Assembly (NCBI GenBank): GCA_023259575.1
Contig: JALRHN010000116.1
Span: forward strand, 1-6,562
Direction: 5' to 3'
Length of the DNA stretch: 6,562 nucleotides
Source: Candidatus Kapaibacterium sp.
GTDB lineage: Bacteria; Bacteroidota; Ignavibacteria; Kapaibacteriales; UBA961
Positions 5,145-6,562 of this stretch are shown here, in pieces; position 1 is the stretch's first letter, and each line of letters opens with the position of its first letter. The notes under the pieces were generated by a model that was not told the origin of the DNA, did no database searches, and saw nothing but the letters and a program-made list of their open reading frames with translations. The position numbers were made by a program, and so were the translations under genes.

Positions 5145-6562
5145 TCAAGGTTGAACAATTACAATATCACAAGTAACTGAATTGGGATTTATATCTATAG
5201 ATGAAGCATTTACGAATTTGATTCTAATTTTATTAGTTTCTGATACCCTTGATGCAGCTAGTATAACTCCATCTTCCATATCTGACCTGGGAGAAACTGA
5301 TACAATATCTCCAATATTTGCATTTGAAACTGAGATTTCACAAAATGCAGTTCCTCCATTTGCTGCTAGATTCCCACAATCTACATTCGATATGGATTGA
5401 GTGATTAAGGCTTGTCCCCAATTCATTTGGCCATTTGTATTAACTGTTAATATTTGATTTGCTTTATTACTAGCAGTTAAAGGCAATGTATATTCAATAT
5501 TATTTGATTGTTGTCCAGCCTTAATAGAAGTATAATTAGAAGTGCCTGGGAATGAATTGATATTAAAATTTGGTTCAAAAAAACGAATATCCTTTGCTGT
5601 GCTATCATTGCTTGTAAGCCATAAACTTATATTTCCTAACATCATAATATTTGGAGTTGATAAAGTCATATCTCTATTTCCACTCATATTGTTTCCTACC
5701 ATTCCAATGGAGTAACTAGCAGTATTTTGCAATGTCAAACCTCTACCAGATAATATCGAAGAGTTTTCAGACAATACCATATTTCTCATTCCACCAGTAA
5801 TTGAGCTATTTGCGCCATAAGCGTAATTATCTGCACCTCCTCCAGTAAAACTTGATTTTCCATATGCAGTATTTCCAGATCCGCCTATAGTAGCTGCAAA
5901 CATGGATTGAGCTACATTTGAACTGCCACCAATACATGTAGAATAAGCTCCAGAAGCTATATTATTATATCCCATAATAAATGAATTATTACCTATCACT
6001 GTATTTCCAGACCCTCCAATAATTACAGAGCTAGAACCTATTGTGGTATTATTAAATCCGCCTATTGAAGCTGAAAAACTACCATCAACTGCATTTAATT
6101 TTCCTCCAGCAACTATTGCATCCTCTCCTTGAACTCGATTACCATATCCTCCAATAATCGCAGAATAAAGCCCACTAGCAACCTGATCAGCAGCATTTCT
6201 TCCCATCTGAAAATCTATGCTGGAATATCCTCTTTTATTTCCACCAGAAGAAGTATTGTCTGGAATTGACATCATAATACTTCCACTTCCTTTAGACATT
6301 ATTGCAATATCTACAGTAGATTCATTCCCTTTTGGCTGCACAATATGAACTGGCCTAGTTGTATTTGGTAAAGAAATATTACGATCTTCTTTAAAATACT
6401 TTAAACTATCTGTAAGATCATTTCCTGATTGCCAAGAATTTCCTTGCCATTTTAATACTTGACCAGCTGTTGCTCCCATTTGAGATATTTTATTTCCAGT
6501 AATAACTCCATTTCCTATCGTCGGATTTGGATAATTTCCTGTTAAATCACCACCTGCAGAAC
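5145..6562 (-). CDS. Tail-fibre/adhesin-like surface protein with beta-roll repeats, N-terminus beyond window
   Basis: The frame runs leftward from the window edge to a TGA at 5145-5147, giving 471 visible residues with no start. The Met at 6479 is internal, because the codons before it read GGDLTGNYPNPTIG and ITGNKISQ without a stop. This GGDLTG-x-YPNPT unit followed by MGATAGQVLKWQGNSW (residues 1-16 from that Met) recurs in long Bacteroidota surface and phage fibre proteins. Residues about 103-251 hold some ten turns of 14-15 residues with the pattern G-x-x-S-x-x-I-G-G-x-x-N-x-x-x, typical of the left-handed beta-roll of YadA-type heads. Next come a TLPLTASNKANQILTVNTNG linker (331-350), also common in such fibres, and a C-terminal beta-rich cap (about 362-444) with Cys368, Cys380 and Cys437. 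It is probably a trimeric, extracellular, binding protein. No YadA-type membrane anchor, endosialidase-type chaperone or type IX sorting tail is seen at the C-terminus. Its ligand is unknown. Confidence 0.82.
   Translation of the reverse strand, partial: SAGGDLTGNYPNPTIGNGVITGNKISQMGATAGQVLKWQGNSWQSGNDLTDSLKYFKEDRNISLPNTTRPVHIVQPKGNESTVDIAIMSKGSGSIMMSIPDNTSSGGNKRGYSSIDFQMGRNAADQVASGLYSAIIGGYGNRVQGEDAIVAGGKLNAVDGSFSASIGGFNNTTIGSSSVIIGGSGNTVIGNNSFIMGYNNIASGAYSTCIGGSSNVAQSMFAATIGGSGNTAYGKSSFTGGGADNYAYGANSSITGGMRNMVLSENSSILSGRGLTLQNTASYSIGMVGNNMSGNRDMTLSTPNIMMLGNISLWLTSNDSTAKDIRFFEPNFNINSFPGTSNYTSIKAGQQSNNIEYTLPLTASNKANQILTVNTNGQMNWGQALITQSISNVDCGNLAANGGTAFCEISVSNANIGDIVSVSPRSDMEDGVILAASRVSETNKIRIKFVNASSIDINPNSVTCDIVIVQP
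5727..6173 (-). repeat. Degenerate ~45-bp tandem units encoding beta-roll turns
   Basis: About ten in-frame units of 42-45 bases encode the 14-15-residue turns of the surface protein. They are conserved mainly at the protein level (IGG, N and S positions). The closest DNA copies visible are GTATTTCCAGACCCTCCAAT at 6001-6020 and GTATTTCCAGATCCGCCTAT at 5869-5888 (plus-strand reading), which are 132 bases (three turns) apart and differ at only a few positions. This points to old duplication rather than recent slippage. Confidence 0.7.

Noticed and set aside
5182..5400. Open frame of 72 codons on the plus strand
   Set aside because: It is antisense to the C-terminal cap of the surface protein, which is the coherent reading of this region.
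5727..6173. CRISPR-like or satellite array
   Set aside because: The repeats are in-frame, diverged at the DNA level and have no conserved spacer pattern; they encode beta-roll turns.

Overview
The window is an AT-rich piece of a bacterial chromosome, most likely from the Bacteroidota or a near relative in the FCB group. Three things support this. The tRNA-His gene has a textbook Bacteroidetes promoter (TTTG, 20 bases, TATCTTTG, matching TAnnTTTG). None of the protein start codons has a clear Shine-Dalgarno sequence. The large surface protein at the right end uses phrases typical of this group, such as GGDLTGNYPNPTIG and GQVLKWQGNSW. The species cannot be named from the sequence.

Left part, minus strand (1-1482): a two-gene unit read leftward. 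It holds a GNAT-type acyltransferase-like protein of a family common in Bacteroidota, followed after 16 bases by a FtsB/DivIC-type division protein that runs off the left edge. Middle part, plus strand (1631-4894): three genes in close succession. They are a divergent HisA-like TIM barrel, a secreted protein of unknown function that looks internally duplicated, and a class II CPD photolyase. The left and middle units are divergent, and their promoters must lie in about 150 bases between 1483 and 1630. Next come a tRNA-His gene with its own promoter and terminator (4904-5078) and a convergent minus-strand gene for a repeat-rich, tail-fibre/adhesin-like surface protein whose N-terminus lies beyond the right edge.

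The genes do not form one obvious pathway. FtsB is cell division, photolyase is light-driven DNA repair and tRNA-His is translation. The points most worth attention are these. The HisA homologue stands outside any visible histidine operon and appears to have lost the phosphate-binding motifs of its N-terminal half and one catalytic aspartate. The secreted protein beside it appears to carry two copies of a fold that may be CsgG/LpoB-like. The surface protein has a roughly ten-turn beta-roll but no visible membrane anchor or type IX sorting tail. I found no mobile element, CRISPR array or clear new multi-gene system, and no gene-free stretch longer than 300 bases.
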